A stretch of 64,000 nucleotides of DNA, from positions 1-64,000 of the forward strand of contig NZ_LGHS01000046.1 of the NCBI RefSeq assembly GCF_001202025.1, read 5' to 3'. This DNA is from Pseudorhodobacter aquimaris. GTDB lineage: Bacteria; Pseudomonadota; Alphaproteobacteria; Rhodobacterales; Rhodobacteraceae. Shown here one piece after another: positions 45,601 through 54,630 of this stretch (its first letter is position 1; the number at the start of each line of letters is the position of its first letter). The position numbers and the translations under genes were made by a program. The notes beneath the pieces are model-generated. The model searched no databases and was not told where the DNA came from. It saw only the letters and a program-made list of their open reading frames with translations.

Positions 45601-47309
45601 GCGACGACGAAATGCCTGTGGGGGCAACGGCTGCGGATATGGAAAGCATCCTTTCGCTTTGTGAGGCCAAAGGTTTGCGGTCGCGCATGTTGGAATGGCA
45701 TTATCGATCCCGCGATCCGTCGCTGATCCGGGTATCGAATGCCGAGTTTTATGACGATAATCTGGTTCTGCCGCCGTCGCCATTGCAGCTTGACCCGAAT
45801 TACGGCTTGAAATTTCGTCGTGTGCCGGGCGTCTATGCGCGCGGCAAAACCACGACCGCGCGGGCAGGCACCAATAAAGTTGAGGCGCAGCATGTCGTCA
45901 AAGCCGTTGCCGAGCATGCCCGCTCTAACCCCGACTTGTCTCTCGGCGTCGTCGCCTTTTCCAAAGCGCAGTCCGATACACTGACCGAGGCGTTGGAGTA
46001 TGAACGCCGCCGCGACCCTGTTCTTGATACCTTTTTGCGCGAAGGGCGGGCCGAAGATGTGTTCGTTAAGAATATTGAAAACGTGCAAGGCGATGAACGT
46101 GATGTGATCTTTATCTCGGTCGGCTATGGTCCGCAGGAACCAAACGGGCGATTGGCCTCTATGTCTTTTGGCCCGGTGAATGGGGAAGGTGGCGAGCGCC
46201 GCCTGAATGTGCTTTTTTCGCGCGCCAGAATCCGTTGCGAGGTTTTTGCCTCGTTCGACCCCGGCGATATTGATCCAAGCCGCTCATCGCGGGATGGTCC
46301 CCGTGTTTTGAAACGCTTTCTGGACTATGCAAAAACCGGCATTATTGAGGAGCAGGTCGCAACGGGCTTTGATGCCGATAGCCCGTTTGAAGAGGATGTC
46401 ACCCGCGTTATTCGCGGCCTTGGCTATGAGGCAGATCCACAAGTTGGCACGGCCGGTTTTCGCATTGACATTGGGGTGCGTCACCCTGATCGGCTTGGTC
46501 AGTATATCGTGGCCGTCGAATGCGATGGGGCGTCGTATCATTCGGCACTTTGGGCGCGCGAACGTGACCGTTTGCGTCAGGATGTTTTGGAAGGCTTAGG
46601 TTGGCGCTTTCACCGAATTTGGAGCACCGATTGGTTTCACCGTCGCGACCATGAGGTCCGCCGCCTTGCAGACGCCCTTTTGACTGCAAAAGAGTTGGCC
46701 TCAGATGGAATATCAGTTCCTGGCGCGAATGCCGGAGGGATGCTGCAAGCGGCTACGGCCGCACCAGATGCTTCAGCACCGATTGAGATCGGGCATCTGG
46801 AGCTTACGGCCCCAGCTTATCAGCGTGCGGAAGTGTCAGTCCGCAGCACTGTTGAGCCACACGAAGCGCCTGTGGGGCAGATCGGTGATCTGATCATTAA
46901 AATTGTCGAGATCGAAGGCCCTATCCATATCGATGAGCTCGCGCGGAGGATTGCAGCAGCCTTTGGCAAGGCGAGGACAGGTGGCCGGATCGTTGATGCG
47001 ACCCACCGGGCACTCAACGCGGTGCAAAAACGCAGCGACAGTAGTTTGATAACCGTGGGCAAGTTCGTCCTGACCGAAGGGCAAGCCACCGCTCCGCCAG
47101 TTCGTGACCGTAGGGCCGAAACAGGTGCAATCCTGAAGGCCGAATGCTTGCCACCAATGGAAATCTCTGCAGCAGTGACCCGCATTCGCAACGAAAGCGG
47201 CATCATGCCCCCCGAAGAAATGACCAAAGCCGTGGCGCGATTGCTGGGGTTCCAGCGGGTCGGGCCGGACTTGTCCGAGGCTATTCTGGCGGTTGTCATG
47301 GCGGATTAA
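42603..47309 (+). CDS. large DUF4011-SF1 helicase-PD-(D/E)XK nuclease-DUF3320 protein
   Basis: From ATG 42603 (MLNSVDRLTTRVLDAARRKL, AAAGG upstream) the protein is 1568 aa. It starts with a DUF4011-like region (LLETGTRNRLIHVNRA). Upf1-type SF1 helicase motifs follow: Walker A GPPGTGKSQT (about 331), LLVIDEASQI (about 953), VVVGDQKQLPPTSFF, LEWHYRSRDPSLI, NVQGDERDVIFIS and LNVLFSRAR. Next comes an MTES_1575-type nuclease domain (FRIDIGV...VAVECDGASYHS at about 1304, then RIWSTDWFHRRDHE). A C-terminal DUF3320 region (about 1423-1566) ends it. Such proteins are found in defence islands; the neighbours here are R-M remnants and Qat. Mechanism not established here. Confidence 0.85.
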   Translation: MLNSVDRLTTRVLDAARRKLLETGTRNRLIHVNRANQRSNTLNIINERSDDIFDMLRDQAKRMRFKPMGKDRKSGEEQDDGQFNLLPDENETAESAGPERFTDQFLETPLGPEAQARRLLRLFSDARTAEEEQGLNILYLALGFLKWRESSSSDVWREAPLVLLPVELVRNERTSTFDIRAREDDITTNLPLQERLRQDFGILLPEIDEGEAWQPSAYFDQVTDAVSGQPGWAVDADGMQLGFFSFAKLLMHRDLDPAAWPDGGLTESPLLAGLLAEGFDGGTSIFGPDDKLDVLLDPADIIQVVDADASQTKVIEEVRRGANLVVQGPPGTGKSQTITNLIAAAAHDGKTVLFVAEKMAALSVVHHRLVRSGLRDICLELHSRSANKKALAQELGRTLMASAAAVPDVSDVTSLRKNRDALNKISDLLHMPVGAAGDTPFRAMSEIIGLIGRGAQPPSIPLVGLENLGPPQRRAALQAIVRFVEALKGVGAPETHPYRGVAEYNLQPTDLARLSGELGAAAAALTAVSAEAASLAMPLHRTVPGSLADVTALVASLEVLASAPDQAQTFVTQSLFNRLGQSRLSEALTAGSDWAKARRAAEGRFAAVAWSAEVGSLRSAIAGGQASFFARLFGPYRKASAALAGLLSGPLPKLAGDRLALVDELLEVQTHRQSLADEEAWLQAALGENWRGERTEFAGTMVVSTWLAKAKAAGFTSAADVMTALGKTDAPGQAAQAVAALASDAQQKAETPIARLKLDLEQADLGPDMADSDMADLAAAFELMRADSGRYADWAALARATAQAVENGAGGVIDAVADGRTEPALAMDEFFYACAEARWNAARVAKPELEQLAGMDRHDLVRMFQAKERSRLNDAQALILARHFTQIPRGSMGEMGVIRGEIGRKSRHKPIRWVMKNAGSMVQRIKPVMLMSPISVAQFLPPGMVMFDLLVIDEASQIRPEDALGVIARARQIVVVGDQKQLPPTSFFDRLVDEADDEEGDDEMPVGATAADMESILSLCEAKGLRSRMLEWHYRSRDPSLIRVSNAEFYDDNLVLPPSPLQLDPNYGLKFRRVPGVYARGKTTTARAGTNKVEAQHVVKAVAEHARSNPDLSLGVVAFSKAQSDTLTEALEYERRRDPVLDTFLREGRAEDVFVKNIENVQGDERDVIFISVGYGPQEPNGRLASMSFGPVNGEGGERRLNVLFSRARIRCEVFASFDPGDIDPSRSSRDGPRVLKRFLDYAKTGIIEEQVATGFDADSPFEEDVTRVIRGLGYEADPQVGTAGFRIDIGVRHPDRLGQYIVAVECDGASYHSALWARERDRLRQDVLEGLGWRFHRIWSTDWFHRRDHEVRRLADALLTAKELASDGISVPGANAGGMLQAATAAPDASAPIEIGHLELTAPAYQRAEVSVRSTVEPHEAPVGQIGDLIIKIVEIEGPIHIDELARRIAAAFGKARTGGRIVDATHRALNAVQKRSDSSLITVGKFVLTEGQATAPPVRDRRAETGAILKAECLPPMEISAAVTRIRNESGIMPPEEMTKAVARLLGFQRVGPDLSEAILAVVMAD

Positions 47310-47771
47310 GCGTTGCCGTGTAAAATGGACGTTTCGGCCCAAAGCTGCAGCTCAAACCTCCGAATTCATGCCGCACCCCCATTTTTCCATATGGCGCTGA
47401 CCCCTCTGAAATATGACAATCTCATGAAACGTCAGCGGAATTATTGCGGTGGGTCACGGCGTTTCGGAAAGCTGGGGCGACTTCCCGCAGGATTCATCAT
47501 CCTCGAGAGAGAAAGCCAAAATGACGTATGATCCTGCCTCCGTCTCTGTCGCCTAAGTGACGGGCGTGGCGGTTGAAACGCAAGACACTACCGTGTGGGA
47601 TCAGATCCATCAATTTTGGTGTGCGGCAAGTCCGCACTTTACAGAAGCATATCGGCCCATTCATAATCAATGAAGAGTATAGGTGCTGGATACCTCGATC
47701 CGAGCAGTCCATCATATTCGATGACTGTTTTTAGTTAAGGGGGGCCGGGTGAAACGGCAGGGAAATTTTGT
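47310..47771. other. intergenic region with repeat copy B
   Basis: No gene recognised. It contains the diverged repeat at 47384-47508 and presumably the qat promoter. Short frames across it show no family resemblance. Confidence 0.4.
47384..47508 (+). repeat. about 125-bp diverged direct repeat, copy B
   Basis: Counterpart of 31224-31345 in the same orientation, sharing CCATTTTTCCAT, AATCTCATGAAA and GTGGGTCACGGCGTTTCGGA. The two copies bracket 16 kb containing the SOS operon, R-M relics and the large helicase gene. Confidence 0.55.
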
Positions 47772-49532
47772 ATGTGGTCCGACACCGAAAGTCGCATTGA
47801 CTATTTGAACTACTCGGAAGTTTCGGAGATGATCGCCGAGATATTGTTAGACGACTCAATGTTACCCACATCAATCGGGGTGTATGGGAGCTGGGGGGTT
47901 GGCAAGTCTAGTATCTTACGTCTGATTTCTCAAGAACTGGCGGATAGTCGGTATGTGGTCGTCGACTTCGATGCCTGGCTCTACCAGGATTTTGACGAGG
48001 CGAAGTCGGCCCTGATGACCGTAATTGCGAAAAGCCTCTACGCAGCGGCTCCCGAAGGACATAAAGAGAAGGCCGCGAGCTTTTACCGCCGAGTAAACAA
48101 GCTGAAGGTTATGGGGATCGCCATGGACCTAGGCGCGCTGGCGATGGGCGTCCCGACCTTCGGTGGAATAACCAAGGGACTGGGCGCGCTTGGCAACGTC
48201 TTTCGCGGTGAGGGTGGTGCTGAGGATGTCGGTGATATCCGCGGGGCGATCGCCGAGGGGAACGAACAACTCGGCGGCTTGCTCCAAGAAAAAGAAAAGC
48301 GCAACCCGCCGGAGGAAATCGAAGCCTTTCGGGAGGAGTTTGCCAGCCTTCTTGAATCGATAGACCGAAGACTGGTCGTGTTTGTCGATAATCTGGACCG
48401 ATGCCTGCCGCCAAATACGATTGCCACCCTTGAGGCCATGAGGCTGTTCCTGTTTCTTCCTAAGACCGCTTTCATCGTTGCGGCCGACGAGGACATGATC
48501 AGGCATTCCGTCGCGAAACACTTCTCCGGACCAGGGGACCGACATGTTTCAGATTATCTGGACAAGCTGATCAACGTGCCAGTTCGTGTGCCGAAGCTGG
48601 GGCTGCAGGAGGTCCGGGCATATCTTTTCATGCTTGCCGCCTCCCAAGGTGGCCTTGGTGAAGAGGTTGTGGAAAAACTCCGTGTCACGCTTATCGAAAG
48701 GCTGCGTCGAAGTTGGTCTGATGAGCCGCCGATTACGGTAGAAGAGGTGGCTGCCATACTGCAGCTTCAGCCCAGCCATGCCGTCCTGCGACATCTTGAT
48801 ACGATGGATCAGGTAGCGAGTCAGCTGGCTTACGCCGAGCGAGTGCAGGGTAACCCCCGTATTGTGAAGCGACTTCTGAATGTCATTCGCATGAGGGCTG
48901 CCGTAGCGCGGCGCCGGAAAATGCCTCTTGATGAGGGTCTGATTGCAAAATTGGCTTTGTTCGAACGTTGCACGGACGGGGATGCCATCCGCTCTTTCGG
49001 ACGGCTGGTCAATAATGCGCAAAGCGGAAAAGTTGATCTGCTGAAAAGCCTCGAGGCCACACTCTTCGAAGACGATGAGGCTTTCGAGAGCCAACTCCCG
49101 AAAGAATGGCAGAAACACAAAGCGTTCATTCAGGACTGGCTGCAACTTGATCCGCCGTTGGGCGGTGTTGACCTGCGTGCCGTTTTCTATCTCTCTCGAG
49201 AGACCCTGCCGATCCAGCCCATATCGGCTGGCTTGAGTCTCGCAGCTGTTGCGGCGCTCGAAGTATTGCGAAAAACTGTTTCTATGACATCCAAAGTCTC
49301 ACAGGATGCAATTTCCACACTCAACCCAGGCGAGATAGAGAGTGTTATGGAAGAATTGTGTTTGTCCATGAATCGAAATCTGGAATGGACCAAGATTAGG
49401 GCCGATTTTCGTGGAGCGGTTCTTCTGGCGCAAACGTCTGCGGAGGCTCACGCGCGCTTGGTGCGTTATGTCGGGTCTCTGCCCAAAGTGCCGCCGTGGA
49501 TGGCGAGTCTTATGAAGGACAAGGGGCAGTAA
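47772..49532 (+). CDS. qatA: Qat system QatA: KAP-family P-loop ATPase
   Basis: This 586-aa KAP NTPase has Walker A GSWGVGKSS (39-47), then FDAWLYQDFDEAKSALM, an insertion typical of KAP proteins with a hydrophobic stretch around residues 118-145, and Walker B VVFVDNLDRCLPP (about 200). KAP proteins are often membrane-associated ATPases. Its gene is followed by three genes of the Qat pattern (unknown protein, QueC-like, TatD-like) with a 3-bp gap or overlaps, so the name rests on the whole operon. Confidence 0.85.
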   Translation: MWSDTESRIDYLNYSEVSEMIAEILLDDSMLPTSIGVYGSWGVGKSSILRLISQELADSRYVVVDFDAWLYQDFDEAKSALMTVIAKSLYAAAPEGHKEKAASFYRRVNKLKVMGIAMDLGALAMGVPTFGGITKGLGALGNVFRGEGGAEDVGDIRGAIAEGNEQLGGLLQEKEKRNPPEEIEAFREEFASLLESIDRRLVVFVDNLDRCLPPNTIATLEAMRLFLFLPKTAFIVAADEDMIRHSVAKHFSGPGDRHVSDYLDKLINVPVRVPKLGLQEVRAYLFMLAASQGGLGEEVVEKLRVTLIERLRRSWSDEPPITVEEVAAILQLQPSHAVLRHLDTMDQVASQLAYAERVQGNPRIVKRLLNVIRMRAAVARRRKMPLDEGLIAKLALFERCTDGDAIRSFGRLVNNAQSGKVDLLKSLEATLFEDDEAFESQLPKEWQKHKAFIQDWLQLDPPLGGVDLRAVFYLSRETLPIQPISAGLSLAAVAALEVLRKTVSMTSKVSQDAISTLNPGEIESVMEELCLSMNRNLEWTKIRADFRGAVLLAQTSAEAHARLVRYVGSLPKVPPWMASLMKDKGQ

Positions 49533-49535
49533 AGT

Positions 49536-50291
49536 ATGGGCACGTCAGCATCCTCTAAAGGATCCGGCAGAGATCAACCCCTGGTGCCACCATGGGCAGA
49601 CGATGAACCCGGCAAGCCAGTTCCGCAGCCAGAGCCCAAGCGCTTTCAGGCGTTTCGTCGAAACTTCGGAAAATACTTACAAACCGGGGATCAGCAAGAC
49701 CTCCAACGCTCCCTAGGGCATTATGCTCGCACCGCAACCGGCGGGAGCTCTGTTGGTCCGCGAAGATTCGGAAGCGTTTATACTTCGGGCGGCGATCTCT
49801 ACTCTGTCCTATCCTCTCTCGGAGGGGACGGGATTCTGGCTGACGATCGGGGGCTTTCAAAGGCTTCGCTTACCGGACAACCACTTGACGTTGTCTGCCA
49901 AAGACTGAGCGAAGCGCTCGCGCCAGCCAATGGCGATGCGGACCGGATCCGAGAGTCAATCGATCAGGCGATGATCGAAGTGCTGGGTGAGGAGGAATTT
50001 GACCCTGGACGCCTGGATGATGAGACGATCCAAAGAATCCTTGGTGAGTATCTTTCGCAGGCTGTGTTTCAGGAAATCGTGGAAGAAGTCGGTGGTTCCT
50101 GGGCAAATGGAACGGCCACTAGCACTCCCGAGGCCGAGGGCGCGCTCCTCGAGACCATTAGAGCGGTTATTGAGGTCAATCTCAGTCCTCGGCTCGAAGG
50201 GAAGAGCAACATCGTGCAGGCCGATATTCGACAGTTTATGCGAGAGACGATCAACGAGGTCTGGGCGGCATGGGAGGCATACGGTGAGTAA
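49536..50291 (+). CDS. qatB: Qat system QatB
   Basis: The 251-aa protein starts MGTSASSKGSGRDQPLVPPW, a flexible Gly/Ser/Pro-rich N terminus, followed by FRRNFGKYLQTGDQQDLQRSLGHY and a C-terminal helical part with TIQRILGEYLSQAVFQEIVEE. It has no recognised domain, as is usual for QatB. It starts three bases after the qatA stop and overlaps qatC by eight, which fits a tight operon. Identity rests on position between qatA and qatC. Confidence 0.75.
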   Translation: MGTSASSKGSGRDQPLVPPWADDEPGKPVPQPEPKRFQAFRRNFGKYLQTGDQQDLQRSLGHYARTATGGSSVGPRRFGSVYTSGGDLYSVLSSLGGDGILADDRGLSKASLTGQPLDVVCQRLSEALAPANGDADRIRESIDQAMIEVLGEEEFDPGRLDDETIQRILGEYLSQAVFQEIVEEVGGSWANGTATSTPEAEGALLETIRAVIEVNLSPRLEGKSNIVQADIRQFMRETINEVWAAWEAYGE

Positions 50292-51603
50292 GCTTGTGTT
50301 TCACCTCGACAAGATCACCCTACCCGCGATCACGGAGGACGGTCGGCTTGATGTCGTTTTTTATGGACCAAGGCCGATGCGACAGGCGACCGGGTCGGTT
50401 GGGAATCAACTTCCTTCGGCGATTGCCGGACTTGGGGTCAGGGTAGATGAGCGTGCGTTTGACTTTCTCTCGATAGCAATGGCAGTCATCGCGGCCGATA
50501 CGTTTGTCGATCGCGGCCGGTGTGCTGCGAACGGCTGGTCCAGGAAAATTGAGATCGATATCCCGCTTGCCCAGCCTGCGGTCTGGGCTCCCGTGCTGCC
50601 GATCTTAAAGCGAGCGCTCGATTTCCTCAGTGGCGATCAATGGGCTATATCGGTTAGGTCTGGCGGCCCTCGTCCACCGAGTCAGGCTGCGATACTCCGG
50701 AAACGTAAGGCGGTCGGGATAGGGTCGGCTGACTGTGTGTCGCTTTTCTCAGGGGGACTCGACAGCCTTCTCGGTGTCAGTAAGTTGGTCGCCAGTGGCC
50801 GGACTCCGGTTCTCGTCAGCCACTCCTATCGCGGTGACAAAAGCTACCAGAGGAAGCTCGCTCCCCAGTTGGGGAAACAACTGCCATGGTTTGAGGCAAA
50901 CGCCCACCCGGCAAAGACGGGTGGTGGCCCGAACGATACCAGCATGCGGACCCGTAGCCTTGGCTTTCTGGCCTACGGCGCAGTGGTCGCCAGCGCGGTG
51001 GCATCTAAGCGTGGGGCCTCAAAAGGAACGGTAGATCTGTTTGTCCCGGAGAACGGCTTCATCGCCCTGAATGCTCCCCTGACGCGCAGGCGTGTCGGGT
51101 CACACAGCACCCGGACCACGCATCCACATTTCCTCAGCCTTATCCAAGATGTCCTAGATGTGGTAGGGTTGCCGGTCCGGCTTGCCAATGAGTTTCGGCA
51201 TCAGACCAAGGGTGAGATGATGGACGATGCCGCGCGAGCTGGGCGTCCAACGGCCATCTTTTCCGGGACCGTTTCCTGCGGCAAGTGGAAGCGGAAAAAC
51301 ACACAGTGCGGCTACTGCGTGCCCTGCTTGATCCGTAGGGCAGCGTTCTTCAGAGCCGGGATCGACGATCAGACCCGCTATCGCTATGATGTCATCAGTG
51401 CGTGGAAAGATCTGGAGATCCGCGACGACCTTCTCGCAATGGTGCTCGCCTCGAGGGAGGGCGCCGAGAATCTGAAGGCAAGGGCAATCGCAAGTGGTCC
51501 ACTGCCACTCCAGATCGGCGAGCGGGACGGCTGGTTTGGTGTTCAAGAGAGAGGCCTTGCGGAGGTCCGCAACTACCTTAGAAGCAAGGGGATACCCGAT
51601 TGA
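50284..51603 (+). CDS. qatC: Qat system QatC: QueC-like PP-loop protein
   Basis: The GTG at 50284 (VSKLVFHLDKITLPAITEDG) overlaps the qatB stop and gives 439 aa; the frame is open further upstream, but that part lies within qatB. The PP-loop is LFSGGLDSLLG (about 155-165), and the C-terminal zinc-type cluster is CGKWKRKNTQCGYCVPC. Both are features of 7-cyano-7-deazaguanine synthase QueC. No other preQ0 genes are nearby, so it is not a queuosine gene but the QatC member. Its role may be nucleobase or protein modification. Confidence 0.85.
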   Translation: MSKLVFHLDKITLPAITEDGRLDVVFYGPRPMRQATGSVGNQLPSAIAGLGVRVDERAFDFLSIAMAVIAADTFVDRGRCAANGWSRKIEIDIPLAQPAVWAPVLPILKRALDFLSGDQWAISVRSGGPRPPSQAAILRKRKAVGIGSADCVSLFSGGLDSLLGVSKLVASGRTPVLVSHSYRGDKSYQRKLAPQLGKQLPWFEANAHPAKTGGGPNDTSMRTRSLGFLAYGAVVASAVASKRGASKGTVDLFVPENGFIALNAPLTRRRVGSHSTRTTHPHFLSLIQDVLDVVGLPVRLANEFRHQTKGEMMDDAARAGRPTAIFSGTVSCGKWKRKNTQCGYCVPCLIRRAAFFRAGIDDQTRYRYDVISAWKDLEIRDDLLAMVLASREGAENLKARAIASGPLPLQIGERDGWFGVQERGLAEVRNYLRSKGIPD

Positions 51604-52418
51604 TTGATTTTCACTGCCACCTTGACCTGTTTCCTCGACCAGCGGCTGTTGTGTCTGAGGTCGAGGCGGCAGGGATCTATCTTCTCTCAGTCACGACCAC
51701 CCCTAAGGCTTTTGCCAAGACTGCCCGACTGCCAACCAAGTCATCACGAATCCGAACCGCGCTCGGCCTTCACCCTCAACTCGTCCATGAACGGCACCAA
51801 GAGGTCGATCTTTTTTGCCGCCTAATCTCAGAGACCCGTTATGTCGGGGAGATCGGACTCGATGGCGGAAATGAGTTTGCGCGGCACCTTGACCTACAAA
51901 ACGAGGTTTTCAACAGGCTGTTGCGATCCTGCTCAGATGCGGGGGGCAAGATCTTGTCCATCCACAGCAGGCATGCGAGCGGTGAGGTGCTGGAGGCCCT
52001 AAAACAATATCCGGGTTGTGGAATACCAATTCTGCACTGGTTCACCGGTCCCATCCGTGATGCCGAGCGGGCCGTTGAGCTTGGTGCTTGGTTCTCGGTT
52101 GGACTGCCAATGTTGCGAAGCAAGCGGGCGGGATCATTACTGGCCAAGATCCCTAGAGAGAGAATTCTGACGGAAACGGATGCCCCATTCGCCTCAACCA
52201 AGGGCCACAGTTACCCTAGAGAAGCTCTGTCTTCTGCCTTTGCCGAGCTGGCAAAACATTGGAAATGCGAGCCGGAAGATGTAAAGCAACAGCTTTTGGG
52301 CAACCTTAGGCGCGTTGTCGAAACCAATCGCCCAGCTGGCACTGACGTTGCCGTTTCAGAGGGCAGATTGACCACCCAATCGGCGAACCGATATTGCCCA
52401 GCAACTCCACGCCGTTGA
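51600..52418 (+). CDS. qatD: Qat system QatD: TatD-family metal-dependent hydrolase
   Basis: This 272-aa TIM-barrel hydrolase starts with the metal motif IDFHCHLDLF from a TTG overlapping the qatC stop. It has GLHPQ, VGEIGLDGG, LSIHSRHA, HWFTG and TETDAPF, the TatD metal-site set. It is the fourth gene of the Qat operon. The last 25 or so residues (after RRVVETNRPAG) read through the junction with host DNA and are probably not part of the original protein, since a regulator fragment begins in another frame at 52384. Confidence 0.85.
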   Translation: MIDFHCHLDLFPRPAAVVSEVEAAGIYLLSVTTTPKAFAKTARLPTKSSRIRTALGLHPQLVHERHQEVDLFCRLISETRYVGEIGLDGGNEFARHLDLQNEVFNRLLRSCSDAGGKILSIHSRHASGEVLEALKQYPGCGIPILHWFTGPIRDAERAVELGAWFSVGLPMLRSKRAGSLLAKIPRERILTETDAPFASTKGHSYPREALSSAFAELAKHWKCEPEDVKQQLLGNLRRVVETNRPAGTDVAVSEGRLTTQSANRYCPATPRR

Positions 52419-52551
52419 AAAGGCCATTGCACAAGCCAAGCGCACACTGATCCAAGACCATACCGACCATTGCCTTGATACCGCTGCGGGGGGGCCGGAT
52501 GCCGGTTCGCCAATAACCACCGAGTTCAAAACCATCATCAAATATCTTTGA
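52384..52551 (+). pseudogene. C-terminal fragment of CsoR/RcnR/FrmR-family metal regulator
   Basis: A 55-codon frame ending at TGA 52549-52551 reads RTDIAQQLHAVEKAIAQAKR, then DHTDHCLDTAAGG and FKTIIKYL, the third-helix end of the family with its conserved Cys and His. The first part of the gene, including the start, is missing; the qatD 3' end overlaps the break. Seven bases later an MFS transporter begins, so this was probably the transporter's metal-responsive regulator. Confidence 0.75.
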
Positions 52552-52558
52552 GGCCCCC

Positions 52559-53880
52559 ATGCTCGCTGTGCTTGCAGACCGCACCTATCGTCACCTTTTT
52601 CTGGCCCAAATCATCGCCCTGCTGGGGACCGGACTTGCGACGATCGCACTTGGGCTGCTGGCCTTTGATCTGGCGGGGGACCGCGCGGGGCTGGTGCTGG
52701 GAACTGTCTTTACAATCAAGATGGTGGCCTATGTGGGTATTGCGCCCATCGCGGGGGCCTTTGCCAACAGGTGGCCGCGCCGCACCATGCTGGTCAGCCT
52801 TGACCTGATCCGGGCCGCAGTCGCGGTTTGCCTGCCGTTTGTCAGCGAGATTTGGCAGGTCTATATTCTGATCTTTGTGCTGCAATCGGCCTCTGCCGCC
52901 TTTACGCCCACGTTTCAGGCAACCATCCCCGACATTCTGCCCGAGGAAGACCGCTACACCCGCGCCCTGTCGCTTTCGCGGCTGGCCTATGACCTGGAGA
53001 ATATAATCAGCCCGATGATGGCGGCGATTTTGTTGGCCTATTTCAGCTATCAGGCATTGTTTTTTGGGACGGTATTTGGCTTTGTAGGCTCCGCCGCTTT
53101 GGTTGTTTCCGTGCTGCTGCCCAGCCCAAAGGAAACGGCGCGGCGTGGGATTTACGACCGCACAACGCGAGGGATGCGCATCTACCTTGCCACACCGCGT
53201 TTGCGTGGGCTTTTGTCACTGAACCTTGCCGCCGCGGCGGCGGGCGCGATGGTGCTGGTCAATACGGTTGTATTGGTGCGGTCTGATCTCGGGCTGGGTG
53301 AGGCACAGGTGGCCTTGGCCCTCGCCGCATTTGGGGGCGGCTCCATGCTTGCAGCCCTTGTTTTGCCGCGGCTTCTGGATCCCGACCCGATCGACCTGTG
53401 ATGATTGTTGGCGCTGTTGTGCTGGTCGTCAGTCTGCTTGGCCTCGCCGCGCTGACGCTGATAAGCGGCGTCGGCTGGTATCCCCTTTTGGCAGGGTGGT
53501 TGGTGATCGGGGTGGGCTATTCCACGGTTTTGACCCCATCCGGACGGCTGCTGAAACGCTCGGCACATGCCGAAGACAGGCCCGCCGTCTATGCTGCCCA
53601 ATTTGCGCTGTCTCATGCATGCTGGCTGGTGGCCTATCCATTGGCTGGTTGGCTCATCACCGATTTTGGGGCGGCAACGGCGCTTGTCGCGCTCGCGGGT
53701 CTAGCGGCTATCGGACTGGCTGGCGGCATATTGCTTTGGCCGCGCAGCGATGATGTGGCGCTTGCGCATAGCCATGACGACCTGCCAGCAGATCATCCCC
53801 ATGTGCAGGATGGACGCAGCCACAGCCACGTCATCATCATCGACGATTTCCATCAACATTGGCCGCGTTTGCGCGAGTGA
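52559..53880 (+). pseudogene. MFS metal-efflux-type transporter, split by a frameshift
   Basis: The first frame (52559-53401) gives the N-terminal half of an MFS transporter: MLAVLADRTYRHLFLAQIIA and GAFANRWPRRTMLVSLDLIR between helices 2 and 3. It ends with LLDPDPIDL. The second half reads on from about 53383 in another frame (RPDRPVMIVGAVVLVVSL) to 53880, ending in a His-rich tail (AHSHDDLPADHPH...SHSH). One missing base near 53380 explains the split. The His tail and the adjacent CsoR/FrmR-type regulator fragment suggest Ni/Co or other metal efflux. Two separate proteins overlapping by four bases would be the alternative, but half-transporters of this shape are unlikely. Confidence 0.75.
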
Positions 53881-53893
53881 CGCAGCGGGGCAA

Positions 53894-54613
53894 TCACCGC
53901 GTCAAGTTGTTATAAGGGCAGACATCATCCGCAAAGGGCACATGTCGTCTGCGGAACTGCGTGCCCTCAATGGCTTTGGGGTCGCTGATCCGATCCATTC
54001 GAAAATGCCGGAAGTCGTCGCGCGCCGGGTCCCAACCCACCCAATACCACAGGGGCGACAGGATCAGCATGGCCTGCGGTTCGACCTCGCGCAGCGTTTC
54101 GGCCCCTTTCGCATCGCGATATAAAAACCTGAGGTGGAGTTGCTGCAAAAATGCAGTCTCGAACGCTGGCAGCAACGCAGGGGTGATCGGCCCAAGATCG
54201 GAAAGATCTTGCTGCGGCGATAGCTGCCCAATATGCAAACAATCCAGAAACCGGCGCAGATCGCGCACTTTATCGGGTGGCAAGGACCGCTCAATCTTGG
54301 CCAGACCCGCATCAGCAAGATCAGAAAAGGGCAAGTTTTGCGCCGCCCGCATCGCAGCAACGCTGATAAGAAGCGCAAACACCTCGGCCACCGATAGCCG
54401 CGCCGTGGTTTGCATGGATTGCGGGTCAAGCTGCACACCGCCACCCCGCCCCGTTTCGGAATGGATGACAAAGCCCTGATCGCGCAATGCACAGATGTCG
54501 CGCAGAACCGTTCGTCTTGATGCGCCAACGCTTTGCGCCAGGGCGTCGATGGTTGACGTGCCGTTGCGGCGAAGGATGCGCACGATGGTATCATGGCGAA
54601 GGCGAATGTTCAT
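53894..54613 (-). CDS. HTH-WYL domain transcriptional regulator (YafY type)
   Basis: This 239-aa protein has an N-terminal HTH_11/DeoR-like domain (RHDTIVRILRRNGTSTIDAL, then RRTVLRDICALRDQGFVI). The C-terminal WYL-type region contains FLYRDAKGAETLREVEPQAM and LSPLWYWVGWDPARDDFRHF. WYL domains sense small ligands or nucleic acids. It is divergent from ridA with an 87-bp intergenic region holding a perfect dyad, so it probably controls ridA and itself. Confidence 0.85.
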   Translation of the reverse strand: MNIRLRHDTIVRILRRNGTSTIDALAQSVGASRRTVLRDICALRDQGFVIHSETGRGGGVQLDPQSMQTTARLSVAEVFALLISVAAMRAAQNLPFSDLADAGLAKIERSLPPDKVRDLRRFLDCLHIGQLSPQQDLSDLGPITPALLPAFETAFLQQLHLRFLYRDAKGAETLREVEPQAMLILSPLWYWVGWDPARDDFRHFRMDRISDPKAIEGTQFRRRHVPFADDVCPYNNLTR

Positions 54614-54630
54614 GTTTACACACTACAGTT

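Noticed and set aside
52538-52885. Minus-strand frame opposite the MFS start
   Set aside because: Gln/Lys-rich complement of membrane-protein codons, without a start site or family.
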